Shown here: positions 16,669-23,867 of the stretch, piece by piece
Layout of the letters: every line of letters begins with the position of its first letter
How positions within the stretch are numbered: position 1 is the stretch's first letter
Virus record (IMG/VR): IMGVR_UViG_3300023174_000044
Coordinates: 62,001-126,000 of that record
Reading direction: 5' to 3' (one strand)
From: a virus
Length of the DNA: 64,000 bases
Translations under genes and position numbers: made by a program
The notes under the pieces: generated by a model
Databases searched by the model: none
The model's input: the letters and a program-made list of their open reading frames with translations, nothing else
What the model was told of the DNA's origin: nothing

Positions 16669-17568
16669 TTAAGCTACAAACGGAGTGTATTCAATACCTG
16701 TTGTGGCCAAGCCAACTAGGCCAATAGTGGTTTCAAATGCTGGCAACTCACTAGCAATAACTAGCACATCTGCTTGACTTAACTTGTTGTTGGTCATCCA
16801 AGTTGTGTATTCTGTTACTTGTGCCAATGTAGCTGTGCTACCAAATACGTTTTTATAAACTTGTTTAATAAATGTTTCATCACTAACACCGCCGGCGTCT
16901 GCTTTGTAAACATCAGTGGCCAACAATGCTGTGGCCAATTGTTTGTTTGTCCAGCCTGCGTCAGCAAGATAGATGCCAATGCCTTCATATGCTTTAGTAA
17001 CATCTGCAACACCAAGTGCGGCTGCCAGCAATGCATATACATCGCCTGCGCGACCTGCGGCATCATAGGCAATGGCTTTGTTGGTGAACACCACACGCTC
17101 ATGATCAGCAAGATTGAATTCCATGTTGCTAACTAATGCGCTTGCCAAAGTTACTTTGCTGGCAGTTTTAGTAATGGTATACTCTGTGCTAGCGCCACCC
17201 ATTGTGTAAGTGTCAACGCCAGCGGTACCCGTAACATCAACAACAATGTCAACAGTACCATCGCCAACACGACCCGTGCCCACCACACCAAATGTAGCGA
17301 CTTTACCAGCAGTACCAACTGTGGCAACTGTGACAATCAAGTTGTTTGTACTTGTACCGCCCAACGCTGTGCCCGCAAGGGTGATTGTATCACCTGCCGC
17401 ATAACCCGAGCCTGCACTGGCTACCAAGCTGTCAAGAACAACGGAGTATACCCCGTCAGTTTTGGTAACATCAAAAGCGGCGCCAGTGCCTGTACCTCCT
17501 GTTAACCCTGTAACATTTTGGTATGTGGCATTAACTGCTTTGTCTTTGATTGTGATTGTTGTTGTCAT
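16669..17568 (-). CDS. DUF4214-containing Gly/Thr-rich surface or virion protein
   Basis: 299 aa. The N-terminal ~140 residues are low-complexity Gly/Thr/Val/Ala with beta-rich repeats; GSGYAAGDTITLAG is a motif seen in phage tail and adhesin proteins. The C-terminal third contains FIKQVYKNVFGSTATLAQVTEY and then NNKLSQADVLVIASELPAFE, which fits the DUF4214 helical repeat found in bacterial surface and calcium-binding proteins. No signal peptide is seen. It has its own promoter (17598-17626) and terminator, so it may be made in quantity. Likely a decoration or host-contact protein. Confidence 0.65.
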   Translation of the reverse strand: MTTTITIKDKAVNATYQNVTGLTGGTGTGAAFDVTKTDGVYSVVLDSLVASAGSGYAAGDTITLAGTALGGTSTNNLIVTVATVGTAGKVATFGVVGTGRVGDGTVDIVVDVTGTAGVDTYTMGGASTEYTITKTASKVTLASALVSNMEFNLADHERVVFTNKAIAYDAAGRAGDVYALLAAALGVADVTKAYEGIGIYLADAGWTNKQLATALLATDVYKADAGGVSDETFIKQVYKNVFGSTATLAQVTEYTTWMTNNKLSQADVLVIASELPAFETTIGLVGLATTGIEYTPFVA

Positions 17569-17597
17569 TATTTTTCCTTATAAAATGAATATCAACT

Positions 17598-17626
17598 AGT
17601 ATATAGCGTTTTTACTAAGAAGTCTA
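17598..17626 (-). promoter_or_regulatory. Promoter of the DUF4214 gene
   Basis: Minus strand TAGACT (17621-17626), 17-base spacer, TATACT (17598-17603). The leader carries AAGGAAAAAT before ATG 17568. Confidence 0.65.
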
Positions 17627-17694
17627 GAAAAGACCAACTGAACTTGTGCGTATGCGCACATGTTTGTCACGGAAAAATGATTTTTTGGCAAAAG

Positions 17695-17928
17695 TTATCC
17701 GTAAAAATGCTTGTATAACATACCGGCTGTGTAAATGGTCAGCAATACAGCATTGGATGTGATCATTGATTTGTGTTTCATTCGTATGCTAACAGCCAAC
17801 CACAGTCCAGTTTCCAAAAAACACATGATTGCACCCAGCGGATAAAAGTCCAAAGAAACGCAGACAGCACCAACAATTGAAATTGTGGTAGCAGTCCATT
17901 CAACTATTGCTTCTCTGTTCAGCTTCAT
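17695..17928 (-). CDS. Small membrane protein with a near-leaderless start
   Basis: 77 aa with three hydrophobic segments (TTISIVGAVCVSLDF, GAIMCFLETGLWLAVSI, AVLLTIYTAGMLY). I use ATG 17926-17928; a TTG two codons upstream is possible. The -10 box TATACT (17937-17942) lies only 8 bases before the ATG, so the message would start within about two bases of it and no Shine-Dalgarno is possible. Resembles short phage membrane proteins of unknown role. Confidence 0.65.
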   Translation of the reverse strand: MKLNREAIVEWTATTISIVGAVCVSLDFYPLGAIMCFLETGLWLAVSIRMKHKSMITSNAVLLTIYTAGMLYKHFYG

Positions 17929-17936
17929 ACCCAACT

Positions 17937-17966
17937 AGTATAACACAGACAAGAATGCACAGTCAA
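17937..17966 (-). promoter_or_regulatory. Promoter abutting the small membrane protein gene
   Basis: Minus strand TTGACT (17961-17966), 18-base spacer, TATACT (17937-17942), then 8 bases to the ATG. Confidence 0.65.
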
Positions 17967-17996
17967 GAAAAAGCCCACCAATTAGTGGGCTTGTTT
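17967..17996 (-). terminator. Rho-independent terminator after the beta-barrel gene
   Basis: Stem aagcccac (17971-17978) with gtgggctt (17985-17992); the minus strand continues into a T-rich run. About 20 bases after the stop at 18015. Confidence 0.8.
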
Positions 17997-18014
17997 TATC
18001 TAATCTACTAGAAA

Positions 18015-18569
18015 TTAGAAACTACGTGTGTAGAATACATTGTAACCATCTTGACGTGAATCACCGGTGATTCGGTCGAAACGGAAACCAACTGCATCCT
18101 TCTTGTTGATTGCATAAGTTACGCCAACACGAACTGTATCGGTGGTGTCTTTGTTTACATTGGCATTGTCTGCCGCTGTACGATAACGGTAAGCAACCTT
18201 AGCTGTCAAGCCAGAGCTCAATGGTACAGTAACACCTGGCTCAATTGAGTAGTATGTAAACTGACCGCTGGTGCTGTACTTTTGGCCCAATGCCACTTTA
18301 GCGTAGCCTTTAACTGGTCCAAACAATGTAGTAGTTGCAGTACCGCCAACTTCTAAACGTGTGCTAACTGAATTTGTGTTGTCAGTTTGCGTTGATGAAA
18401 GTTGTGTGTGTACACCAAATGTATCATTGATACTTTCACTTAGAGCGAAGTTGGTACTCATTTGGTCATTGCCACCGATGGTGTTTAATTTTGTGCCTTC
18501 TACAGTAACTGATCCGGCAAACGCTGTGCTACTAATTGCAATAGCAATAAATGCTAAGATTTTCTTCAT
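18015..18569 (-). CDS. Outer-membrane beta-barrel protein with signal peptide
   Basis: 184 aa from ATG 18569, which has AAGGAAAAT upstream; the longer frame lacks a leader. Residues 1-18 (MKKILAFIAIAISSTAFA) are a classic Sec signal peptide with an AFA cleavage site. The mature part alternates polar and hydrophobic residues as in beta strands (YAKVALGQKYS, LTAKVAYRYR, TVRVGVTYAI). It ends in FYTRSF with the C-terminal Phe recognised by the BAM complex. It should be exported and inserted in the host outer membrane. Phage-encoded porin-like proteins are rare in lytic phages; blocking superinfection or changing permeability are possibilities. An AT-rich hairpin followed by T7 in the leader (18583-18609) could attenuate expression. 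Confidence 0.75.
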   Translation of the reverse strand: MKKILAFIAIAISSTAFAGSVTVEGTKLNTIGGNDQMSTNFALSESINDTFGVHTQLSSTQTDNTNSVSTRLEVGGTATTTLFGPVKGYAKVALGQKYSTSGQFTYYSIEPGVTVPLSSGLTAKVAYRYRTAADNANVNKDTTDTVRVGVTYAINKKDAVGFRFDRITGDSRQDGYNVFYTRSF

Positions 18570-18582
18570 TTTTATTTTCCTT

Positions 18583-18609
18583 AAAAAAAGAATGAGTTTT
18601 AAATCATTC
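18583..18609 (-). promoter_or_regulatory. Leader hairpin with T-run before the beta-barrel gene
   Basis: GAATGA pairs with TCATTC (18590-18609) and is followed at once by seven T on the minus strand, between the promoter and the ribosome-binding site. It looks like a weak attenuator, or a 5' protective hairpin. Confidence 0.4.
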
Positions 18610-18612
18610 ACT

Positions 18613-18642
18613 ATTATGTATCAGTGTTTGCAACAATGTTAA
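18613..18642 (-). promoter_or_regulatory. Probable promoter of the beta-barrel gene
   Basis: Minus strand TTAACA (18637-18642), 18-base spacer, CATAAT (18613-18618). Confidence 0.45.
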
Positions 18643-18662
18643 TTAAAATTGGGGGTATTTTG

Positions 18663-18691
18663 GTCCAAAAAAAACCCGCCGAAGCGGGTTC
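18663..18691 (-). terminator. Terminator at the 3' end of the tmRNA gene
   Basis: Minus strand AACCCGC-TTCG-GCGGGTT followed by eight T. It closes the tmRNA transcript. Confidence 0.9.
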
Positions 18692-18960
18692 TGAGTTTCT
18701 GTTACGAGGTATGTCTTACCCTAGACGGCTTTTATCAAGCTGCCAATGCGAACTGTTCGTCGTTTGCGTTTACGTTTTTTGCTTGATTTACGGTCATCGC
18801 CTACCGTGCTGTCCACTCTGTTACTCTTTGCCCTGTCAAAACCATGCTCACCCCCGACAAGAATATACTAACCTAGTATACTCTTGGTGGAAGTGCCGGG
18901 GCTCGAACCCGGGTCCAAGACAACTTTCTCTTCGCCTCTTCCCTTTCGGGGTTTACAGCA
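18692..18960 (-). ncRNA. ssrA: tmRNA, circularly permuted (two-piece) ssrA
   Basis: The 3' acceptor piece comes first on the minus strand: T arm CCGGG-TTCGAGC-CCCGG (18896-18912), acceptor strand CACTTCC, then ACCA ending at 18885. After a 29-base spacer that folds into a hairpin (18861-18883) comes the normal 5' end, GGGGGTGAGCATGG (5' base 18855). Its GGGGGTG pairs with CACTTCC (five Watson-Crick, two G-U pairs). Downstream, GCA AAC GAC GAA CAG TTC GCA TTG GCA GCT TGA (18735-18767) encodes the degradation tag ANDEQFALAA. This order means the gene is permuted and the mature molecule is two RNAs, as in alphaproteobacteria and some betaproteobacteria and cyanobacteria. The outer limits of the acceptor piece (about 18960) and of the coding piece (about 18692) are estimates. 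It should rescue stalled ribosomes. Confidence 0.9.
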
Positions 18961-18966
18961 ATATTC

Positions 18967-19599
18967 TTATTTAATCAATCTACGCTTTTGTAAATTCAAT
19001 TCTGCTATTTTAGCATCGTCTGGCTTTAGATAGTAATTCTTCTCACCATCGTTATACCAGTGTCTACCAAACGCATTGTTGTTTTTATTCTTGCGTAGTT
19101 GAGTCCATTCAATTGTTGTTATCCAACCTTCTGGAATTTGTTCTTTATTATACTTTTTGCGTGATGACAAGTCAACCGCATCTTTACCCACACACCAAAC
19201 TTTTCCAAACTGCGAATTGTTTTCTTTCTGTTGGTGTTGCTTTTCAGCAAAGGTCTTCTTACGCTTTTCCATTGCTGAGTCAGTGTTTGCCAAATCACAC
19301 ACCTTCTTTTGATGTTCTTTGTTTACAGAAAAATTGTGTTCAGTGCGAATACCTGTAAATGGATTTGGGTGTAGTTGATGACGCAACTTTCCCGCTTCTC
19401 GTTGTCTTATTCTTACTAATTCTTCTTTTGGGCTTAACTTTGCTAAACCCTGCCACGCAACATAATCTTGCCAACGACCATATTCTTCATATAACTTGCG
19501 ATGTGCTTCTGCGTGGTCATCAACAGATAATTCTACAAGATTGCTTGGATCGTCTGTTCCGCCTGCGTGTTTAGGAATAATATGATGTTTGTGGCTCAT
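18967..19599 (-). CDS. HNH homing endonuclease
   Basis: 210 aa. The N-terminus carries the HNH core: HKHHIIPKHAGGTDDPSNLV then LSVDDHAEAHRKLYEEYG, with His pair, Asn and His in order. The C-terminal half is basic with repeated Phe-Gly/Lys segments (NNSQFGKVW, NNNAFGRHWYNDG) like the NUMOD/AP2-type DNA-binding repeats of phage homing enzymes. It lies immediately upstream of the tmRNA acceptor piece on the same strand. A TATAAATA box (19605-19612) stands 5 bases before the ATG, like a T4-type late promoter. It may home into, or next to, tmRNA genes. Confidence 0.82.
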   Translation of the reverse strand: MSHKHHIIPKHAGGTDDPSNLVELSVDDHAEAHRKLYEEYGRWQDYVAWQGLAKLSPKEELVRIRQREAGKLRHQLHPNPFTGIRTEHNFSVNKEHQKKVCDLANTDSAMEKRKKTFAEKQHQQKENNSQFGKVWCVGKDAVDLSSRKKYNKEQIPEGWITTIEWTQLRKNKNNNAFGRHWYNDGEKNYYLKPDDAKIAELNLQKRRLIK

Positions 19600-19638
19600 A
19601 CAAGTATTTATACCTGTCGAACCAAAGTCCAGGATTAG

Positions 19639-19950
19639 TTAAATATTTCCTAATCCTACACGACTATAACCCAACTTGGATTTAATCTCTTTACGGTCTC
19701 GATTCTTCTCTGGTTTCCACGCCCGTGGGTCGACGGTTTCACCAGTTAGTTCATAACGAAAGTCTGGATCGTAAACCATATATCCCAGTTTGTTCCATTT
19801 GATTACCCCATCGTCAAATAGAAAAATACAACCACGACACATACAGAAACTGGCACCGTTTTCACTCATTACATTACCATTCACCGTGCCAACATATTTG
19901 ACCACATTACCCTGGTGCATTTCTTTAAGTGCTTCGTAGTAGTCAATCAT
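19639..19950 (-). CDS. Hypothetical protein
   Basis: 103 aa. It starts IDYYEALKEMHQGNVVKYVG, similar in style to small phage proteins of the DUF2829 kind that begin with an ExxxxxxxG(N/K)xV pattern. It contains CMCRGC, which might bind a metal. Overlaps the 76-aa gene by 4 bases. Together with that gene and the HNH gene it lies between two copies of a tmRNA-derived sequence. Confidence 0.6.
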   Translation of the reverse strand: MIDYYEALKEMHQGNVVKYVGTVNGNVMSENGASFCMCRGCIFLFDDGVIKWNKLGYMVYDPDFRYELTGETVDPRAWKPEKNRDRKEIKSKLGYSRVGLGNI

Positions 19951-20177
19951 TCATCAACTCCAAAAACAAACTTGATACGATTGGCAACCACCTTGCCATC
20001 ATATCGGGTGTCGTTAGCAACATCTAAACATTCATTGATGATTAGTTCTGCGAATTTTTCTAAACGGATCTTATCCCATTCTTGAATTTTGAATCCATCT
20101 TTGGGATCAAATTGGTATATCTTATCAGCAGATAAGTTAGCCTGTTCAGTAAGTTGTTTTATCTTCTGTTCGTTCAT
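19947..20177 (-). CDS. Small hypothetical protein of T4-like phage type
   Basis: 76 aa, acidic and helical. IRLEKFAELIINECLDVAND resembles a short segment found in many T4-like phage hypothetical proteins (KFAELIIxEC). It overlaps the next gene by 4 bases and follows a degenerate copy of the tmRNA acceptor region. Confidence 0.65.
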   Translation of the reverse strand: MNEQKIKQLTEQANLSADKIYQFDPKDGFKIQEWDKIRLEKFAELIINECLDVANDTRYDGKVVANRIKFVFGVDE

Positions 20178-20205
20178 AGTGGTCTTTGCGGTGTCCTACC
20201 CTTGC

Positions 20206-20258
20206 GTCCAGAACACTTTTCTCTTTGCTTCATACAGCAATAACTCTTACTTATTGAT
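20206..20258 (-). repeat. Degenerate copy of the 5' half of the tmRNA acceptor piece
   Basis: Compared with 18913-18979, this stretch shares GTCCA(A)GA.CA.CTTT.CTCTT.GC and TACAGCAATA..TCTTA.TTA, with a 14-base gap, and both copies abut the stop codon of a different gene. Similarity stops where the T arm would begin. The two copies bracket the HNH gene and two small genes, as if a cassette had inserted and duplicated part of the tmRNA gene. Confidence 0.5.
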
Positions 20259-20891
20259 TATACTGTCAACAAAGTCTAATAGCAATGCATAATGGCTACC
20301 TTGATGATATTTGCCCTTCATCCAACTGTAACTATCATACCAATGCCGTTCACTTTCAGGATGACACCCTATTAATCCAATTTGGTTTTGAATTATGGCC
20401 ATTGGATCACCATTGGCATAACGAGCAACAGTTTCGAACTTAGACTCGTCTCCAACTAAAGCGCACCCGTCATACCAAAACATGTTTGTGGGAGTGCCGT
20501 TCCAGGTTATACTGATATTTTTTGCATGCGGCCTGCGAGTATCAGTGTCAGGGCGTGTTATATACTGTACTGCATCAACGCCGTCTAGCAAATTAAAATA
20601 CTCACTGCCAGCCCAGTATGCACCCATACAGATACCAAGGTATGCTCCACCACGATTAACAAATTCCTGTATCCTAAGTCCGTTTTCTCTAGTTAAAAAA
20701 TTAAAATTACTGGCATCTCCCAGACCACCGGGAAAACATATCATGTCAACATCGTCAAAAAAATCCGCCTCTAATTCCTGGCGGGTGAATATTTTAAATG
20801 TGTAGTTTGACGAAAGGGCTTTAATGATACCGTTGCCACTTTGCACGGAGCAATATGGTTGGTGCAAAAATAATGCAATGCGACCGTTCAT
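20247..20891 (-). CDS. Class I glutamine amidotransferase-like (BPL_N type)
   Basis: 214 aa. FPGGLGDASNF and GGAYLGICMGAYWAG contain the nucleophile elbow with Cys. GCHPESERHW supplies a His-x-Glu pair, so the Cys-His-Glu triad is present. This arrangement matches the biotin-protein-ligase N-terminal (BPL_N) type of amidotransferase fold, which occurs alone in some large phages. It could deaminate glutamine or hydrolyse a peptide-like bond; the partner is unknown. Two bases separate it from the 43-aa membrane gene upstream. Confidence 0.75.
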   Translation of the reverse strand: MNGRIALFLHQPYCSVQSGNGIIKALSSNYTFKIFTRQELEADFFDDVDMICFPGGLGDASNFNFLTRENGLRIQEFVNRGGAYLGICMGAYWAGSEYFNLLDGVDAVQYITRPDTDTRRPHAKNISITWNGTPTNMFWYDGCALVGDESKFETVARYANGDPMAIIQNQIGLIGCHPESERHWYDSYSWMKGKYHQGSHYALLLDFVDSIINK

Positions 20892-20893
20892 GA

Positions 20894-21025
20894 TTATTTG
20901 TGTGGTTTTAAAAAGTCATCGTCTTTTGAATCTTCATCAAATTTGGACCAATCGTAGGTAGCAACTGAATATATCCAATATCCATACAGTCCAAAAATTA
21001 AAATTAATAAAATTAGATTAGACAT
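20894..21025 (-). CDS. Tiny membrane protein (43 aa)
   Basis: ATG 21023-21025 to TAA 20894-20896. The first 20 residues (SNLILLILIFGLYGYWIYSV) form one membrane span and the rest is acidic (DEDSKDDD). It fits exactly between the deaminase and the amidotransferase genes. Confidence 0.6.
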   Translation of the reverse strand: MSNLILLILIFGLYGYWIYSVATYDWSKFDEDSKDDDFLKPHK

Positions 21026-21039
21026 ACTACTCGAGATAT

Positions 21040-21552
21040 TTAGTCAACAGTTTTATTGACTGTTACCCCGGACTTTTCTAAAAATTTTACCCCTGAATCA
21101 TCTCGGTATGCTTCTCCGTAAAATACTCTGCGTATTCCGGATTGATAAATCAGTTTAGCGCATTCAATGCAGGGAGCATGAGTAACAAACAAATCAGCAC
21201 CGTCGCCACTTTCTGTGCTCTTGGCCAATTTTGCAATGGCGTTAGTTTCAGCATGAAGTACCTCTGGTTTAGTTTTTAATCCGTATCTATACTCTTCTTC
21301 AGCATCTTCGTTATATTCTGTATACGGATACATCGATTCAAACTCATCGGGACTAATCCATCCTCCTGCTCCAGAGTCATATACTTTATCTTCGCAATTA
21401 TTATCCCAACCAGCCGGCATACCATTGTAGCCAATTGAGATGATTCTATCATCCTTGACCACAATAGCACCCACATGCAATCTACGAGCATGACTAAGTT
21501 TGGCAAATGTTTTAGCAACATCCATATAGGCCTGAATAAATTTCTGTTTCAT
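21040..21552 (-). CDS. Deoxycytidylate (dCMP) deaminase
   Basis: 170 aa. HAETNAIAKL carries the HAE zinc/proton-shuttle motif, and HAPCIECAKL the PCxxC zinc pair. HVGAIVVKDDRIISIGYNGMP matches the N-terminal strand region of T4 Cd-like enzymes. The reaction, dCMP to dUMP plus ammonia, feeds ThyX (7593-8270) for dTTP synthesis. It lies in an operon with the phosphoesterase upstream (1 base gap). Confidence 0.93.
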   Translation of the reverse strand: MKQKFIQAYMDVAKTFAKLSHARRLHVGAIVVKDDRIISIGYNGMPAGWDNNCEDKVYDSGAGGWISPDEFESMYPYTEYNEDAEEEYRYGLKTKPEVLHAETNAIAKLAKSTESGDGADLFVTHAPCIECAKLIYQSGIRRVFYGEAYRDDSGVKFLEKSGVTVNKTVD

Positions 21553-21553
21553 A

Positions 21554-22159
21554 TTAGTCTACACTTGGCCCATTGCCGTTTTTAAAGCCCACCTTTCCAC
21601 CTTCAGATTCAATGCGTTTGATCACATCTTCGAATAAAATGGGTGTGTAATCGGTTTGCTCCACGCACACACAGTGATATCGCGGATCAATGTAGTTGCT
21701 GTAGATAACTTCTCCAGTATCAGCGTGTGCGCCACGAGGCTTCATCACACGGTTAGCGTGAGTGTGTCCGTGAATGTTCACACCAAAGCGACCCAAACTT
21801 GCTTCATGCACAGGGATGTGGCTCAAGATCATTCCGTTCATCACATGATATGCTCGCAACTCACGAAAGTATTTGCGATATTCCTCATCACGAAAGATAT
21901 CGTGATTACCACGGATCAGGACCTTGTCACCATTCAAGCGGGCCATTGTTGGTAATGCTTTACGATTGATGACCACATCACCCAAATGATAGACCTTGTC
22001 GTTGGGCCGCACACGGTCATTCCAACGACAAATCATTTCTTCATCCATTTCCTCAGCCGAGTCCCAGGGACGAAGTTTTGTAACACCATCGTTACGTGTG
22101 AAGCGACATACACCAGTATGTCCAAAATGTGTGTCGCTGACTAAAAATACACTAGGCAT
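21554..22159 (-). CDS. Calcineurin-like metallophosphoesterase
   Basis: 201 aa. SDTHFGH, GDVVINRK and RGNHD are the three N-terminal metal-binding blocks of the fold, and HIPVHEA plus NIHGHTHANR the C-terminal ones. All metal ligands (D, H, D, N, H, H) are present. Phage members may hydrolyse cyclic nucleotides, nucleic-acid ends or phosphate caps; the target is unknown. It has a perfect promoter (22184-22212) and an AGGAG site. Confidence 0.88.
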   Translation of the reverse strand: MPSVFLVSDTHFGHTGVCRFTRNDGVTKLRPWDSAEEMDEEMICRWNDRVRPNDKVYHLGDVVINRKALPTMARLNGDKVLIRGNHDIFRDEEYRKYFRELRAYHVMNGMILSHIPVHEASLGRFGVNIHGHTHANRVMKPRGAHADTGEVIYSNYIDPRYHCVCVEQTDYTPILFEDVIKRIESEGGKVGFKNGNGPSVD

Positions 22160-22183
22160 ATATTGCTCCTTTCTTTAACTTAG

Positions 22184-22212
22184 ATTATACAATTGTTTGA
22201 GTTACCAGTCAA
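22184..22212 (-). promoter_or_regulatory. Sigma70-type promoter for the phosphoesterase operon
   Basis: Minus strand TTGACT (22207-22212), 17-base spacer, TATAAT (22184-22189). Confidence 0.85.
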
Positions 22213-22229
22213 CTGTTTTTGTAATAAAA

Positions 22230-22431
22230 AATAGTTAAAGGCACTACCCTGTGTTTAAAGCATTAGGTTTTATCAACGGTATCAGCGTTGCCGTAACACT
22301 CCCATCAGCATGTTCAACCAAGTGCCACTTGGCTCGGCCAGTATATCGGCTACAGTAGGCTATGGGTGATCACTTCCCTGGTAGTTAGGATCTGCTGGCT
22401 AAGCTTTCTTTCGCTCACGCCTTTAACTATT
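22230..22431 (-). ncRNA. Long stem-closed RNA element downstream of rpoZ
   Basis: No protein gene occupies 22213-22434. A perfect 13-bp inverted repeat, aatagttaaaggc (22230-22242) with gcctttaactatt (22419-22431), closes a ~200-nt segment. Inside it a second helix pairs AAAGC-TTAG with CTAA-T-GCTTT (one bulge), then ATC..AAC with GTT..GAT, giving a rod with internal loops. A run of T follows the 3' arm, which could end transcription. Size, rod shape and place next to an RNA polymerase subunit gene recall 6S RNA, but no sequence signature proves it. Confidence 0.5.
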
Positions 22432-22434
22432 ACA

Positions 22435-22683
22435 TTAAAAAACTTTGTCAGAACGTCTAGGTCGACGGTCTGGATTTTTCACTTCTGTAGGTTTTAACAA
22501 ATACTCTCTACCCACATGTCCTGCTTCAATTTCCTTAAGAGCAGTGACTACTGCTCCGTTGGTGGAAGCAATGTGTGAGCGATAACCATTGCGAAGTTCT
22601 CTAACTCTGCGAGTTGCAATTAGCACAAGATCAAATCGGTTACCAACTTGTTCTACTGCGTCTTCTGATGTAATTCTTGCCAT
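22435..22683 (-). CDS. rpoZ: RNA polymerase omega subunit
   Basis: 82 aa, beginning MARITSEDAVEQVGNRFDLV then LIATRRVREL, followed by VVTALKEIEAGHVG. This is the well-known omega pattern (MARITVEDxxxxxxNRFxLVLxAxxRARQL ... VxALxEIxxG). Omega stabilises the beta-prime subunit in the host RNA polymerase. Phage copies are very uncommon; this one could compete with or replace the host subunit, for example changing the response to ppGpp. It lies 8 bases after the 391-aa gene and directly before the stem-closed RNA element. Confidence 0.88.
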   Translation of the reverse strand: MARITSEDAVEQVGNRFDLVLIATRRVRELRNGYRSHIASTNGAVVTALKEIEAGHVGREYLLKPTEVKNPDRRPRRSDKVF

Positions 22684-22691
22684 GTTAATCC

Positions 22692-23867
22692 TTAAAGGTA
22701 TTTTTGATGTAGGCGTTGTGAGTCATCGCCTAAGTCTTTTATTAATTTAGCATTGTAATAAAAGTGTTCTGTGTGATTGTTGTAATAGTTTTTTAAATCA
22801 TTAATGCTGTGATCTGCAATTAATTTTTTAATTGATTGTATAGCCATTGATACCCTGTCATGAAAATCACGCACTCCTTGATACCTGTAATCAATTAAGT
22901 CATGCGGAAACCAAAATCCTTGTGCTTCTAAATTGCTTACTGCGTTATAACAAAGAGGTATAGCTACCAAATGATGCCAGAAAGCTCTCATGGTTTTCTC
23001 TGTGAATGCTTGATGTAAATCATTATTTTTTGTTTCTCTAATTACCGAAGCAAAGCAACAGCGGTTGTTATTCCATGTAAAACTATCAACAAAACAAAAT
23101 TGTTGAACTCTTTTTTTAATTGCAGTATTGTTGTTGATATTTTTTATTTTAACCTCACCATCGCTGTTGACTTTTGTGTCATACAATGATGATATCAAAT
23201 CAATAGTGTCCTGACTTTTAAAATAAGTGATCTGTTCTGCATAGTCTAATAACACTTGTTTTGGTGGCAATTTATACAGGCTATCAAATAAACAATGATC
23301 TAAAAACTCTAATACTCGCATTGCAATATATGATCTATCATTGTAGTGTTTTGTACCACCAGCCCAATAACTAAAATGATATTGCATCATTTTATTTTTT
23401 TCAGTGACTATGTCTGGGTGACTAACAAATTCACCAGGACTAAAACAAGTACGATAAGCACTTTCGCAATAGGCCCAGGACAACTCAACAATTGAAAACG
23501 ATTTTTCGTGATAAATGTTGCACCATTCTTTCCACCAATTTTTCATTCCTAAACTCTGACTTAACACCACAGTGATGTTTTCTATATCAGCACATTTTGT
23601 TCGTAACCACTGATGTAGATAAACCATTAACTCTTCGCTGATGTATTCTTGGTACAATATAGCCACAGGCTGTGCAAAACTTGTACCAAAATCAAAATGT
23701 TGTGTTAATGCATCAAGTTTAGAAAAAACAAACTGTTTTAATTCAGTAGAATTTAACGTATCAGTGTTGGATATAAGATCGTCGCCAATTCTACAGGCTA
23801 TTTTGTAGTTTGCTGGTTGTTGATGTGTTCTGATGTACCTAACAACATCTTCGTTGGCAACGTTCAT
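22692..23867 (-). CDS. Glycosyltransferase-like protein with FTEKT motif
   Basis: 391 aa. Near residue 288 FTEKTMRAFWHHLVAIPLCY, followed by LEAQGFWFPHDLIDYRY, resembles a block seen in phage proteins annotated as glycosyltransferases or FucT-like proteins (FxTEKTxKPxxxxxPFIxxGxPGxLxxLRxxGFxTF). The protein at 33732-34820 carries a better match, so the two are probably distant paralogs. The N-terminal half shows nothing clear. It overlaps the acetyltransferase-like gene by 4 bases. A sugar transfer to virion or DNA is possible but unproven. Confidence 0.5.
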   Translation of the reverse strand: MNVANEDVVRYIRTHQQPANYKIACRIGDDLISNTDTLNSTELKQFVFSKLDALTQHFDFGTSFAQPVAILYQEYISEELMVYLHQWLRTKCADIENITVVLSQSLGMKNWWKEWCNIYHEKSFSIVELSWAYCESAYRTCFSPGEFVSHPDIVTEKNKMMQYHFSYWAGGTKHYNDRSYIAMRVLEFLDHCLFDSLYKLPPKQVLLDYAEQITYFKSQDTIDLISSLYDTKVNSDGEVKIKNINNNTAIKKRVQQFCFVDSFTWNNNRCCFASVIRETKNNDLHQAFTEKTMRAFWHHLVAIPLCYNAVSNLEAQGFWFPHDLIDYRYQGVRDFHDRVSMAIQSIKKLIADHSINDLKNYYNNHTEHFYYNAKLIKDLGDDSQRLHQKYL

